Of a DNA stretch of 64,000 nt, positions 23,656-35,240 are shown piece after piece. A program made the position numbers and the translations under genes. Every line of letters starts with the position of its first letter. Position 1 is the stretch's first letter. The notes beneath the pieces are model-generated. The model ran no database searches. It was not told the DNA's origin and saw nothing but the letters and a program-made list of their open reading frames with translations. Source of the stretch: Coriaria nepalensis (Eukaryota > Streptophyta > Magnoliopsida > Cucurbitales > Coriariaceae); NCBI GenBank assembly GCA_027186245.1, contig CP114484.1:9620001-9684000 (forward strand). Direction: 5' to 3'.

Positions 23656-26600
23656 TGTCTTACTTTGTTGTTCTCTTCTATTTTGCAAACAGTGAGCAAT
23701 ATATGTAGATCGTCCTGTTTTAGACCGACCCTCATATATTTAGCTCGTGTATAGAATAGAATATGTATAGGTGGGAGGTGTTACTTTGTTTAATTTGAAT
23801 CAATTTATTTATTATTTCAATTGATAGGATTTTATTGTAATTCACTCCCAGAATGACAAAGGTAGTTACATTTACATATATAAATAATATGTTTCGTTGT
23901 GACTTCTGTAACTTAAACTCTAGGAACTTACCACGTGCATGCGCATGTAATGGAGCAAATATTGCGTAGTGGAAGAAATTTCAAGGAAAATAAGCACGAA
24001 TTTGTAGTACTATTCGATCTGTGGCCAATGTAACAAAAAGTGTCTTATGGTTAAAACAAAGAGCATTTATATTCTCAAACATATGACATTAGTTTAAATG
24101 TAAGAACCTTTTTTTTTGTTTTGTTTGACAATGAAGCGAAAAATTTGGTTAAAACATATGTTCATGAGTTTTGTGTTATGGAGAAAAAGGTACAACATAA
24201 GTTTAAACTTATTAAGGTCTCACTAATTTTTTTCTGTATAAAAGCTGTAAATAAATTACTGTTTATTTATAAAATTTGGGATGAAACAGAAAATTTGGGG
24301 AAGAAAATATAAAATTCATAACTTTTTGGGGATAAATTTTATAGAAAAATATTAAACTTGTTTGAATTTATAATTTATAATTTTGGTTGCTAACATGAAA
24401 TTATATAAAAATCACATCCTTCTCAAACACAAGTTCGAACATTGGGGCAAAATGTGTAATTTTTCGAGTGATTCTATCTCTAAAGACTCATAATGATATT
24501 TTATTCTATATTCATCAAATTCTATAAATCATATATGATTTATCTATTTCAAATAAATTGATAAAAAATTCTTTAAAGTCTCTTGATTTCCAGAAATTAA
24601 CAATGATAAAGTTTTGTTGAATTTTACTATATTTAATATCTTCTTAAATTACAGATTAATTTATTATTTTAATAACAACTAATATTTAAAAACTAATATA
24701 TATATATATATATATATATAATAAAAACTGAGTTTAAATACAAAATTACGTCATAAGTGAATTTTCACTCCTCTAGCACGTCACGTGGCAAGTTAACAAC
24801 CAAGCTCTAAAAATTATTCGAATTCCATATTTCACAATCAAACTTACTAAAATACTCTTATTTCAAAATAAATATAATATTAAATCTATAAATTAATAAT
24901 TACCTGCATCTTTATTTACAAAAATGAAGAAAAAATCACATTACTCTACTATATGTTCATTTTAAATATCCTATAACATTACACGTGTAATATCCCAAAT
25001 TTTATACTACCTATATTTAGACAAAATGTAGTCTACATATTAGAAGGAAAATTTTTTCATATAGTTAGCACCAAAAATTTTGAGCAGATGGTGAAAAGGG
25101 TAGAGAGAAATCCAAAACAAAATTTGTCTTTAAAAGTTTAGATAAATAATCAATTTTAATATAAACTGTAATGTTATATTATAACAGCGAAAGAAGAAAA
25201 TAGAGGCTGTGGGTTCATTGGTCAACCTTCTAATCTCTCAGGCTAAGAGATAAATATGAATGAATATTTATTTGTCCATTAATAGTAGCCATCCACGTAG
25301 TAAGCTTAATCAAGAAGTTAATAACACAGTTGCCACCTTCGTACAATATTACGAACCCAGAAATTTCAGTAACCAAAATTTTTCTTTCCTTTCCTTAGCT
25401 TATGTGAAATCTCGAACCGAAATCAGAAATTCCATTTTTTCTTCATAGTCGAGAATCAACAAAATAGAAAGCATAAATTCCAAGCTTACACAACAGGACA
25501 CGAGCAGTTCATCCGAAACATGAGTATATCAGCCAAGAATAGTTTTTGGTAAGAATCACTACTGCCCTTGTACTCGAAATCTTTAGTTGATGTACAATAG
25601 GTTGGAACTAAGAGTAGAATTGATAAAGCATAAGAAATCAAATTGAAACAAAGAACTAGGATAGGCATCTATCGTTCTAGATCGAGAACTCTGTTTGGGA
25701 AGAAAGGAAAATATCTCGGTCTGGATTGGGAACTCTGACCGAGAGAAGTATATGAGACCTCGGTCTGAGAAAACCTTAGTCTGAAGAAGAAGAGACCTTG
25801 GTCTGAAGGAAATGTACTCGGTCTAGGAAGAGTACTCGATTCGAAAGCATTTTGACACGGGTTGACAACTCGACGCCTTTAGTAAGAGAAATACTCAAAG
25901 GGTCAAAGGGGCTGATAAGGTCGATGAGTACTGTAGCATAAACAAAATTTTCAGCAGCTTAAGTAAATTATATGTTTTAAGTAGAATTGAGAATTAAGTT
26001 CTGAATAAGATAAAAATAAATGCTTGGCTAGATTAGTAGCTGGTCAAAGCCAAAAGGATTGTAGTAGGCTCTTACCAAGATAGACCATCCAACATGTAAA
26101 TAAAGTCTCACCTATAACACAAGTTTTTTCACTATTTGTTTAACATGAGATTTATGTTATTGTTATGAATGCAACCTAGTATGCCGAACATTGAATTGAT
26201 TGCGTAGTGATATGTCTTTATAAAACATGTTGGAATTGTGATTATATAGTTGAATATATAACTTTTCAAAAAGTAGATAATGCACCTTCAATTTTTACTC
26301 AAAAGCAGTAAAAAGAAGTGTTATGCTTTTTAGTTGATGAATGTGATGCTTGACATTGCATAATCATAACATTTTAGTAAGGCATTATCTGGTCAGGACA
26401 GATTGAGCGAAGTCATTGACCCTAGAGATTTCTCAATTAGGTCTGACTGAGAGAAGTTGCTGATCCGAGATGTGATCTGATCATGGCGGACTGAGCGGAG
26501 TCGTTGATCACAAATATATTGGTCATAGAGGACCATATACATCATAGTAGAGTCGGCAGCAGCATCCTCAAGATCCATAATAGAAAGAACATCTCATTTG

Positions 26601-27663
26601 CATAGAAAGTTTTAGAAGAGCTTACAAAATTACTCAATCGAGCTTAAAAATGTATTTAAATATGTTTTGTGCATGTGAGATAAAACCTTTACTTACTAAG
26701 CTTTTTAGCTCATAGCGATTACTTGTGTTTGTAGATGAGCATAAAAGAGGAAAGATAATAGTTCCAGAAGAGGATGAGTGAAGCGTGATCAACCTAGTGT
26801 GAAGTACATATGAGCCCGACCTGTGGAGAGTCATTAAAGTAAATATATAAAGTTTTGAAAAATACGTCTTATAACGCATTTTGAGAAATCCAAAGGCGGG
26901 ACTTGTTTTGATAACGTAATAGTAAATATTATCAGAGATTATATAAATAATTTTTAATATTTTAGATTTATTCCGCTGTCGAAAGTTATTGAAAATGAGT
27001 TTTAGAGAGTTTCAAATTCCTCCATATTTTTTGTTTAAGAGATTTACAAGTTAATAAGTAACGTTCATACTAATTATATTTAAATTAACAATAAGGGTAA
27101 CCATTTCCAAAAAAGTAATTCGATAAACAATATAAAAATGGATCCTTACAATACGTATAAGTTTTTACAATAAAATTTTAGAAATACTTTTTATTCTATA
27201 ATAAATTCAATACTAAATACAAATTCATAATCTCACTCATCTATCCTTAAATAAATATTTATAAAAAAAAAAGAGGTTTATTTTTCGTATAAAAAAGTAT
27301 CTTTATATTGATTGATCATGTACTATATTAAATATAGTCAATTAAAATTAGCTAAAAATAATTTAAATATAGTATATACATATATATATATATATATCTT
27401 AAGATAAATCTATACAATACATATATTTTTAATTTAGTATATTGATAAATGCACTTCTACTCATTAAAAATATAATATTTTAAAAATTTTGTTAATAAAA
27501 TTAAATATTTAAGAATTTAAGGACGAAAATTAATTTGAAAAAAATTTAAAATTAAATGATCACTTATAGGATTGATGGCTTATGTAGTTGCTTACGATAA
27601 AACAAAAAGACTAAACACATGGAAGATAATGTCAATTACAGAACCACACACAGTCACACTCTT
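23656..27663. other. AT-rich intergenic DNA with scattered repeats
   Basis: Holds a (TA)n tract at about 24698-24721. At 25680-25850, irregular reiterations of a GGTCTGA/TCGGTCT phrase occur, with similar GGACTGAGCGGAGTC-like phrases at 26390-26510, probably decayed repeat sequence. A second TA tract lies near 27378-27397. Open frames are short and lack domains. Confidence 0.4.
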
Positions 27664-27712
27664 CACGTGGAATCTCTTATTAACTTAACTTCCTTGCTTA
27701 CCTCTGACGTCA
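27664..27712 (+). promoter_or_regulatory. G-box and TGACGTCA element upstream of bHLH gene
   Basis: CACGTG at 27664-27669 and the palindrome TGACGTCA at 27705-27712 lie about 0.6 kb before the bHLH start codon. They are known binding cores for bHLH/bZIP and TGA/bZIP factors respectively. The distance allows for a 5' leader, possibly with an intron (a potential donor lies at about 28020). Use in vivo is inferred. Confidence 0.45.
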
Positions 27713-28273
27713 CATCATCACATGGGTAACATATTGAAAAAGCCAGTTCTACATGAAAAGAAAAAGGATAATAATAATAATTAATTATTAATGGTAATAA
27801 ATTCGGAATAAAACGACAGAGAAGAAGTAAGAACCCTTAAATCCAGATCTCGACCTAAATCAAAATTTTCTTCATATCCAAAATCAGAGTTAAACAGAAA
27901 GAAAAAGGGGGGGAAAGAAAGAATCGAGCGTAAATAAAGCATACTTCTCGCAACCCTTTACCCTTCTTCAACGCCGATCGATCCCTCTTCGAGTTAAATT
28001 CTTCATATTGGCTCTTTCAGGTAATTCTTATGTATATCCCCTTCTGTATATTTTTTGGGATTTTAGGAATTTTCATTGTACTGAGCTAGTAATTTTCCAA
28101 CTCCCATTACTGTACTTAACTAGCTCTTCACTTTTCGTAAGGATCCATGAGACGAGAAGGCTAAAGTTTCAAGTTTTCAGTATGATTTCTGAATTATTAT
28201 ATGATTCGCTGAAAGTAGAATTATTGAGTTAGTTTGTAAAAATTGGGGTTTTCTTAGAGAGGAAGAAAGAGAG

Positions 28274-29749
28274 ATGGGTGAGAAATTTTGGGAGAATGAA
28301 GAAGACAAGACCATGGTTGAATCCATAGTAGGTACAGAAGCGAGCCAGTTCCTGATTTCATTGGCTTCTAGAGATTTCTTATCCGAGATTGTTACACCAC
28401 CACCCCCTGCTGGTGATTTGGGTGTGCAAAGAGGGCTTTATGAACTCGTTCATGGGTCTAATTGGAATTACGCAATTTTTTGGCGGGCTGTGGGCTTGAA
28501 ATCCGGTTCCTCGACCTTGATTTGGGCCGATGGACACTGCTCTGATCCTAAGAGCGATGGTGTTGGCCAGTTTGGAGAAGATGAGAAGAACAGGGAGGTT
28601 AAAAGGCAGGTGCTCCGAAAGCTTCAGACAAGTTTCGGAAGGTTTAGCGAAACTAATTACTTGCCAAAACCAGACGATTTTTTTTCGGATTTGGAGATGT
28701 TCTACCTTACATCTATGTATTTTGCATTTCCATGTGATTCCGCAAGTGGGCCACCTGGGGAATTGTACAAGTCTGGCAAATCCATTTGGGCCTCAGAAAT
28801 TGGCACTTGCTTACACAATTACCCATCAAGAGCATTGCTAGCAAGATCGGTTGGGTTCCAAACTGCAGTTTTTGTACCTGTGAAATCTGGAGTTGTTGAG
28901 CTAGGTTCAGTGAAATCAATCCCAGAAGAACAGAATGTTCTTGAAATGGTCAAAACCATGTTTGGAGATCATTCTAGTTCCTTACAATCAAAGGCTGTCC
29001 CAAAAATCTTCGGGCGGGAACTAAGTCTAGGTTCTAAATCCCTTAGTATCAACTTCTCCCCTAAGGTTGAAGATGATACGGTCTTCACTTCAGATGCTTA
29101 TGAAATTCAGGCATTGGGTACTAATAATATTTACAGGAATTCTTCTAACGGGTCTCCAATTGATGTTAATGAGGCAAAACTGTTTCCTCAAACAAGAGGG
29201 TCGTTTTTGGAATTTCCAAAGGATGATTCATTGCCGCCACAGGCTGAGGAGAGGAAGCCTAGGAAGAGAGGGAGAAAGCCAGCCAATGGGAGAGAAGAAC
29301 CGTTAAACCATGTGGAAGCAGAGCGGCAAAGGCGGGAGAAGCTTAACCAGCGTTTCTATGCCTTAAGAGCTGTTGTCCCTAATATCTCTAAGATGGACAA
29401 GGCCTCTTTGCTTGGAGATGCCATTACCTATATAACTGATCTTCAGATGAAGATTAAGGTTTTGGAAACGGAAAAACAGATTGTGGGCGATAATGAGAAG
29501 CGGTTTTCAGAAACCGAAATTGATTTTCAGGCAAGGGAGGAGGATTCCGTTGTGAGGGTGAGTTGCCCGCTTGATTCTCACCCGGTTTCTAGAGTGATCC
29601 ATACGTTTAGAGAGCATCAGATTGTTGCTCAAGACTCCAATGTTTCCACGACTGAGAATGACAGAGTGGTTCATTCTTTCTCCATTCGACCTCAAGGTGG
29701 GTCCGCCGAGCAATTGAAGGAGAAGTTAGTGGCTGCCCTCTCTAAATGA
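28274..29749 (+). CDS. MYC-type bHLH transcription factor, JAM/bHLH3-bHLH13 clade
   Basis: An intronless nuclear protein of 491 residues. The N-terminal bHLH-MYC_N region covers about 45-235, with blocks such as [10 protein letters not shown] and the JAZ/MED25-interacting type of fold. It is followed by a variable linker, a basic stretch [13 protein letters not shown] (nuclear localisation), and the bHLH domain at about 340-395. That domain's basic region, [17 protein letters not shown], keeps the H-E-R residues that read CACGTG. An ACT-like C-terminal domain covers about 415-490. The short acidic linker and overall length fit the JAM subgroup (bHLH3/13/17), known in Arabidopsis as MYC2-related repressors of jasmonate responses, rather than MYC2 itself. 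That placement is from remembered sequence style and could be wrong within subgroup IIId/e. The ATG at 28274 is the first in the frame and leads straight into the family N-terminus. Confidence 0.93.
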   Translation: MGEKFWENEEDKTMVESIVGTEASQFLISLASRDFLSEIVTPPPPAGDLGVQRGLYELVHGSNWNYAIFWRAVGLKSGSSTLIWADGHCSDPKSDGVGQFGEDEKNREVKRQVLRKLQTSFGRFSETNYLPKPDDFFSDLEMFYLTSMYFAFPCDSASGPPGELYKSGKSIWASEIGTCLHNYPSRALLARSVGFQTAVFVPVKSGVVELGSVKSIPEEQNVLEMVKTMFGDHSSSLQSKAVPKIFGRELSLGSKSLSINFSPKVEDDTVFTSDAYEIQALGTNNIYRNSSNGSPIDVNEAKLFPQTRGSFLEFPKDDSLPPQAEERKPRKRGRKPANGREEPLNHVEAERQRREKLNQRFYALRAVVPNISKMDKASLLGDAITYITDLQMKIKVLETEKQIVGDNEKRFSETEIDFQAREEDSVVRVSCPLDSHPVSRVIHTFREHQIVAQDSNVSTTENDRVVHSFSIRPQGGSAEQLKEKLVAALSK

Positions 29750-31020
29750 ACTGATTGTAAATCTGTACTTATTGTTAAGGTGAATTTCCTGCATATCTCC
29801 TGTACTAAAAAATAGGGTTTCCCTGTAATGTTCATTCGTTGATGGGGATTATTATATTATAAACTTTTTTATTTATTTATTTTTTGAAACTCCAGTTTAG
29901 AATGAAGTTGATTGTAAAGTTTGGGGAGTATGGTGTTTTGGTTGAATGAAAATTATTTGCATTTCATTTTACTCTTAGTTTGAAAGAATGATAAATTAAG
30001 AATAATTTTTTTATAATGAAAATATTCTTTCTTTTATTTTTATTTAAATAAATATTTTTAGTGAAAATTAAAATAAGTATTTATTTTTATAATTTATTTT
30101 TCTTCATTTTTTTAAATTTTATTTTAATATTTGAAATTCTTAAAAATCTTTAAATAAATATTAAAAAATTATTATTTTATTTTTATTCTTACTCATTCAT
30201 ATTTTATTATTATTTTTATGTAACCAAAGATATACAAAGAAATTTTATTTTTTCCCGTTTGGAATGCTTGAAAAAACATGCTTATAAGTAATTTATAAAT
30301 AGAAATGTGTTTAAAATTCTTAAAAATAAAAGTCAATTAATTTATTTCTAATATATTTATTTTAATAAATACTAATTCAAATTTATAAAAATAAGTAGAA
30401 AAATTGCTAAGCAGTTTTTTTTTTCACAAAACACTCAAAAATCAAAACTGTTCATTTAAAAATAAATATTACAAATTTTTTTTTATCAAATACCAAAAAT
30501 TATTTATTTTATAAAAAAAAAAAAAATTTAACACTTAAAACATTTACATAAGTTTTTTTTTTTAATAAAATTTTTCAAATTTAATTTATTTAATTAATAT
30601 AATATTTTAGCTAATATCTTTTCAGACAATTTCATATCAAATTCTCTAATTTATTCTTAAAATCAATTAATTATTTTATTTTTTATGTAATAAAAGAGTT
30701 AGTGGAATAATATTGTTTATTATTATTATTTTTAATAAGAGAATTAATGAAAAAAATAAAAATATCATTAAAATAAATTTAAATTTATTAAAATATTTTT
30801 TTATTCTTCAAATTTAAAGAATGATTTTAAAAACATTAAACTTAAATTTAAATATATAATTAATATCATATATATTTTTTTATAGACTTTTATGCATCTG
30901 AAATCAGCGGTCAGGCTCTATTTAAATTTTATGTTTAAAATTAAAATTATTTAATTTTAAATAAATGTCTCTATGTTCCTCCTACCTTTCTCCCTCTGCT
31001 CCTTTCTGCTTGCATAAGAA
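29750..31020. other. Very AT-rich intergenic DNA
   Basis: After the bHLH 3' flank, about 1 kb is almost entirely A and T with long homopolymer stretches. No gene or clear repeat edges were recognised. Confidence 0.45.
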
Positions 31021-31030
31021 AATACTACAG

Positions 31031-31264
31031 TTGACCAACTTGGTCAACATTGCCACGTGGTATAATAACACCTGACGGTTTGGTAGACCAAGTTTTGTTT
31101 CATTTTAAATATTTTTGATTCATTCAACTTGTCTTTTTGATTCATTCTAGTTTCTAGCGCGTGTTCAACCTTCAAAACCTGGCCCAAGTCAAATTCAACC
31201 AAAAACTAAACCTCAATGGCACAAAGGCCACAGTCAAATCAAACCACTTCCAACTTATATAAAT
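31031..31264 (+). promoter_or_regulatory. W-box pair, G-box and TATA box of a CTNIP gene
   Basis: TTGACC (31031-31036) and its inverse GGTCAA (31042-31047) form a closely spaced inverted W-box pair. CACGTG lies at 31054-31059, and TATATAAA at 31257-31264 sits about 70 bases before the start codon. WRKY factors bind W-boxes in defence-induced promoters, which fits the known elicitor induction of CTNIP genes. Regulation is inferred from the motifs. Confidence 0.55.
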
Positions 31265-31330
31265 GTCTCTTCATGCTACCCTATCATACATCAAACCATC
31301 CCATAATTAAAGCTTACACAAACTTCGATC

Positions 31331-31552
31331 ATGAACATGAAAAACTTCATATTGTTAGCTATTTTGATTGTGGGTGTCTTGTTAGTTGTTCCAAGATCAT
31401 GTGAAGCAATAAGAGTAGTAATGGATGGAAAGAAATGGGCTAAGAATGAAGAAGGGTTTGGGTTTCAGTCTCTGAGGGGTATCGTTCCGGGAACAGGTCC
31501 GAATCCATGCACTAATATTCCCAGACAAGGCGGTTCCGGCACCTGTAGTTAG
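31331..31552 (+). CDS. CTNIP/SCREW-type secreted signalling peptide precursor
   Basis: A 73-residue intronless preproprotein. The signal peptide is MNMKNFILLAILIVGVLLV and continues to a likely cut after CEA (about residue 26). A charged propeptide and the C-terminal core GPNPCTNIPRQGGSGTC plus Ser follow, with both conserved cysteines. It belongs to the same phytocytokine family as the gene at 23.4 kb and is the canonical copy closest to the variant array that begins 2.2 kb downstream on the opposite strand. A second ATG two codons in (31337) is an equally possible start. The upstream W-box pair, G-box and TATA box suggest stress-induced transcription. Confidence 0.9.
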   Translation: MNMKNFILLAILIVGVLLVVPRSCEAIRVVMDGKKWAKNEEGFGFQSLRGIVPGTGPNPCTNIPRQGGSGTCS

Positions 31553-32008
31553 TTATATGAGCGGCAGGATAGTGCTTGAAGCATTGTTGTTCACACTACT
31601 AATTCAATTAATCTTAGGAGGGGAATGCATGGAAAACAAGCCCTTAGCTTTTAAGACACAAGCTTTCTATTTAGTTAGATGATCATAAATTTGTTTATTC
31701 TAATCAATTTGTTCATTAGTTTATCTCTAATATGTGTCTATAGATGATTTTCTTTTTTTAATCCTTGTGAAGGTCTCCCCATGACAAATTATAATAAGGA
31801 GAAAATAAAACTAATTGCAACCAAGTAATATGAAGCATCTAGATATGACTGTGAATCATCACCACCAATCTTTAGAACATAAACAGCAGCTGCCATGTCT
31901 AAACTCTTCGAATATATACATCATTCTATTCTGATGACTATATATCGGTGGGTTAGACTTCTCGACGGAGCGAAAACCACACAATATTCCGGTTTGAAGC
32001 TAACCTCC

Positions 32009-33420
32009 TTAATCAGTAAGAAAAGTGATATCACTCTTATGAACATAAAGGAAAAGATAGATATGCAAGGCTGAATGGCTATCACAATATAGAGAAGCAG
32101 GCCTGGAAATAGGATATCCTAAATCACGGAATAACTGAAGAAGCCAAATAATCTCACAAGAAAAAGTGGCCATTGCACGATACTCAGCCTCATCAGAAGA
32201 TCTAGATACAACTTCTTGTTTCTTCGATTTCCATGACAACAAGGAATCACCAAGCTTAATGCAGAACCCAGTAGTTGATCGTTGTGATATAAGGCAGCTG
32301 GCCTTATCACTGTCACGTAAAGCTTGAAATTGAAGAGTGTTGTTGGATGAAAATAAGATGCCCAAGCCTGCACAAGTCTTGAGATAACGTAAAATGCGGT
32401 GAGCTGCATGTAGGAGAGAAGTCTAGGGGAATGCGTGAATTGGCTAAGGATTTGAACCAAGTATGAAATATCGGTACGAGTCATGGTCAAGTATATCAAC
32501 CGACCTATAAGATGCTGGTAAGCTTGAACATCATCTAAAGAACCATCTGAGGAAGAAGAATGCAAAATATTATCAAATTAGGTGGCGGTGAATTTGCAGT
32601 GTTGTTCCATGGGGGTAAATACAGGCTTTGTTCCAGTGAAACCAGCGTCATGCAAAAGATTCAACATATACTGTCTCTGAGATAGGAAAATGCCAGAATC
32701 TGTCCGTGCTACTTCGATCCCTAAAAAGAATGTAGCTCTCCTAGGTCTTTAATGCGAAATTTGGAAAGAAGAAAGGCATTGAGAGAGTAAATGGCAGCAA
32801 GGTTGGAGCCCGTAATGACTATGTCATCAACATAAACAAAGCCATATGGTAGTATGGCCAGAGAAGTGATGAGTGAAGAGGCTGTAATCGGACTTTGATT
32901 GCACAAAACCAGCTTCAATCATGGCGGAAGTAAATTTAGCATTCCATTGCCTAGAAACTTGCTTCAAGCCATATAGGGATTTGGTAAACTTGCAGACTTT
33001 TCCTTAATCTGAACCATACAGGCCTTGAAGCACTTTCATGTAAACGTCTTTAAATAAGTTACCTTATAAAAAGGCAATAAACACATCCATTTGAAAAATG
33101 GGCTCATGATGAATGGAAGCAAGTGATAAAACTGCCTAGACTTTTACCATTTTGGCAACGGGGAAAAGGTTTCATGATAGTTCAACATTTCTTGTTGAGT
33201 GTATCCTTTAGCCACAAGTCTTATATTGAATCGTTCAACACTACCATCCTTTGATCTTAAGAACCCATTTGCAACAGATCAGTTTTTTGTTGGGAGGAAG
33301 ATCAACAGTGTCCCAAGTATATTTTGATTCCAAAGCTTGAAGTTCTTGATCAATGGCCTTGAACCAATATACTTTCTTTGATAGCCTTATGAACAAAACT
33401 AGGTTCTCTCATTAGAAATA
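32009..33420 (-). mobile_element. Decayed Ty1/copia retrotransposon, RT and RNase H part
   Basis: Minus-strand fragments in changing frames match copia polymerase. The reverse-transcriptase block [10 protein letters not shown] has its catalytic Asp pair at about 32822-32827. Then come SQRQYMLNLLHDAG-like sequence, AYQHLIGRLIYLTMTRTDI, and the RNase H block STTGFCIKLGDSLLSWKSKK with EAEYRAMA (about 32180-32290). Upstream, at 33000-33400, further pol-like sequence ([15 protein letters not shown]) is broken by stops. No LTRs, primer-binding site or complete frame were found, so it cannot move by itself. It separates the canonical CTNIP gene from the variant array. Confidence 0.85.
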
Positions 33421-33752
33421 TTACAAAGAAACTAGATTCATAAAATCTGTAATGCATGGGCCACGAGGCATGCACTATCAATATCATAAGCACCGAACTC
33501 ATAAGCACCGAACAACTCATAAGCACCGAACAATGCATGAGCCACGAGGCATGCACCATCAATATCACTATAAGGATTTCATTAATGCGTCAATAAATTA
33601 AGCTAGGTACATGTGTTTTATTCTCGCTTTATTCTCAATCATCAAATACTCTCTTAGATCTTCCTATTATAATCATTGCACGAATCTGCAAATCTAATCA
33701 CTTGAATTTATTAATTGTTAGCTACGGGTGCTCCAGATGGAGTCTTGACTTC

Positions 33753-34001
33753 TTAATATGCTTTGGGACGAGAGGTAGCACGGTCAGAAAACTTCATCGG
33801 CGGTGAAGGGATGTTGGTGCCCTGATTAGAGCCATGTTGCGGGACTTGAGAACGGACTGACTCGAGCAACAGTTCTTTGCTCATTACTTTTTCCCCTTCA
33901 TTTCCACCGTTGATCAAGATTCTAGCAGCATCACTCGGATGCTTGGAAATGACAAGAGCAAGGATGGTTATGACAACCAAAAGCATTTTCAGGAACTTCA
34001 T
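33753..34001 (-). CDS. CTNIP-like secreted peptide precursor, cysteine-less variant (copy 1)
   Basis: 82 residues from ATG 34001; an in-frame ATG 17 codons upstream was not used because the sister copies all begin MKFLK. The signal peptide MKFLKMLLVVITILALVIS ends near SDAA. A propeptide ARILINGGNEGEKVMSKELL follows, then the core GSNQGTNIPSP. The core aligns with GPNPCTNIP of canonical CTNIPs, but the first cysteine is Gly and no second cysteine exists. Relative to copy 4 the frame ends early: the codon after SRPKAY is TAA where copy 4 has TCA, removing a 19-20 residue tail. A TATA element lies upstream (34122-34129). Whether it signals through the CTNIP receptor, another receptor, or not at all is unknown. 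Confidence 0.75.
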   Translation of the reverse strand: MKFLKMLLVVITILALVISKHPSDAARILINGGNEGEKVMSKELLLESVRSQVPQHGSNQGTNIPSPPMKFSDRATSRPKAY

Positions 34002-34121
34002 TTTTTGGGGTAAGAACTTTTCTGAACTAGTATATAAGTAAAAATGAAACAATTTATGAATTAGTATATAAAGGTGAAAGGAGAATAGATTGAGGATGAA
34101 ATGGATTAATGCAGATAGGGC

Positions 34122-34129
34122 TATTTATA
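34122..34129 (-). promoter_or_regulatory. TATA box conserved in the peptide array
   Basis: Minus-strand TATAAATA about 120 bases upstream of copy 1. The same octamer occurs at 41636-41643, 44831-44838, 47109-47116 and 53220-53227, each roughly 110-170 bases before its start codon. It lies within conserved sequence that extends to the GAATAGATTGAGG phrase, so the core promoter was duplicated with the gene. Confidence 0.65.
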
Positions 34130-34607
34130 TGTATCGAGGGGGCGACTATAGACTATGGAGGAAACAAAATTCTATGAAATGGAAATTAAAGTTTGAACGT
34201 GCTCTAAACTCTTAATTAATGACTTGAAACGGGGTTAGAAATTACGAAATTAGTACGTGTTATATGAAACGGAGTTTACGCCTTAATGTGCGAATGGGTA
34301 CATGGAAACCTATAATATTGAGTTTTGCATGCATATGGTGATCTGGAATGCAGCTTGGGCTATTTGTATTTGCTTATGTGGATTATGAATGAAGCAACTT
34401 CTATGACTTGGAAAAACATTTGAGGTTTTAAGGACTTGAATAGGTCAAATGCATTTGCATGATTTTTTTTTTCCTCTGAAGTATTCAATTAGTCGGATTC
34501 AAAGTACATCAGTTGGTGAGTCATGAAGACATAATTTCAAAAAATAGAATACTACTTGATTTTGAATTTAGGCTTTGGGAATATGAAGATGAATGGGAAT
34601 AATGTAT

Positions 34608-35240
34608 AGAAATTTGAGCTTCTGTTCCAAAATCAATTAGTTTTGAGAAAAATTGATTAATATTTCTTATATATTAGTTTCTCAAATATTCTCTTTCAGA
34701 TGTATAACATAATATTCTCAACACGCTCCTTTATATATGGAGTTATTTTGAGCCTAAACATAAATATTTCTTATATGAGTAACGTGGAGCACGTGTGATG
34801 GTTAGTTCAATCATGTATTGGGCCCAGCTCTAATACCATATAAAAATTTGGGCTTTCATCTCAAAACCAATTGTCAATGAAAGGAGTTGACCTATATTTT
34901 TTATATATTAGTTTCTCAAATATTCACTTTTAGATGTGAGATATAATACTCTTAATACGTCTCCTCACGTGTGACGTTATTTTGAGCCTATGCATGGATA
35001 TTTTTCATATGTGTGATGTGAAACATATGTGGTGATTACTTTAATCATGTATTGGGTCTAGCTCTGATATCATGTAGAAATTTTAGCTTCCATCTCAATC
35101 AATTGGCTATAAGAGGAGTTGACCCATCTTTCTTATATATTAGTTTCTCAAGTGTTCATTTTCAGATGTGAAATATAATATTTTTAACACACCCCCTCAC
35201 GTATGGTATTATTTTGAGCTTACATGTGGACATTTTTAGA
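34608..35240. repeat. Three tandem copies of a 230-235 bp repeat
   Basis: The phrase TATATTAGTTTCTCAA recurs at about 34669, 34904 and 35135. Each copy also holds a GATGTGAGATATAATA-like phrase, an ACAC/ACGC...CTCACGTGTG-like phrase and TTATTTTGAGC. The copies end in TCTGATATCATGTA-like sequence. This monomer resembles a repeat common in many plant genomes. Divergence between copies is visible, so it is not recent. Confidence 0.8.

Noticed and set aside
23425..31552. Assignment of the small peptides to CLE, CEP, PIP or PSY families
   Set aside because: Their conserved motifs (SGP-type, DY or terminal PxxHN) are absent; the C-TNIP...C core fits CTNIP/SCREW.
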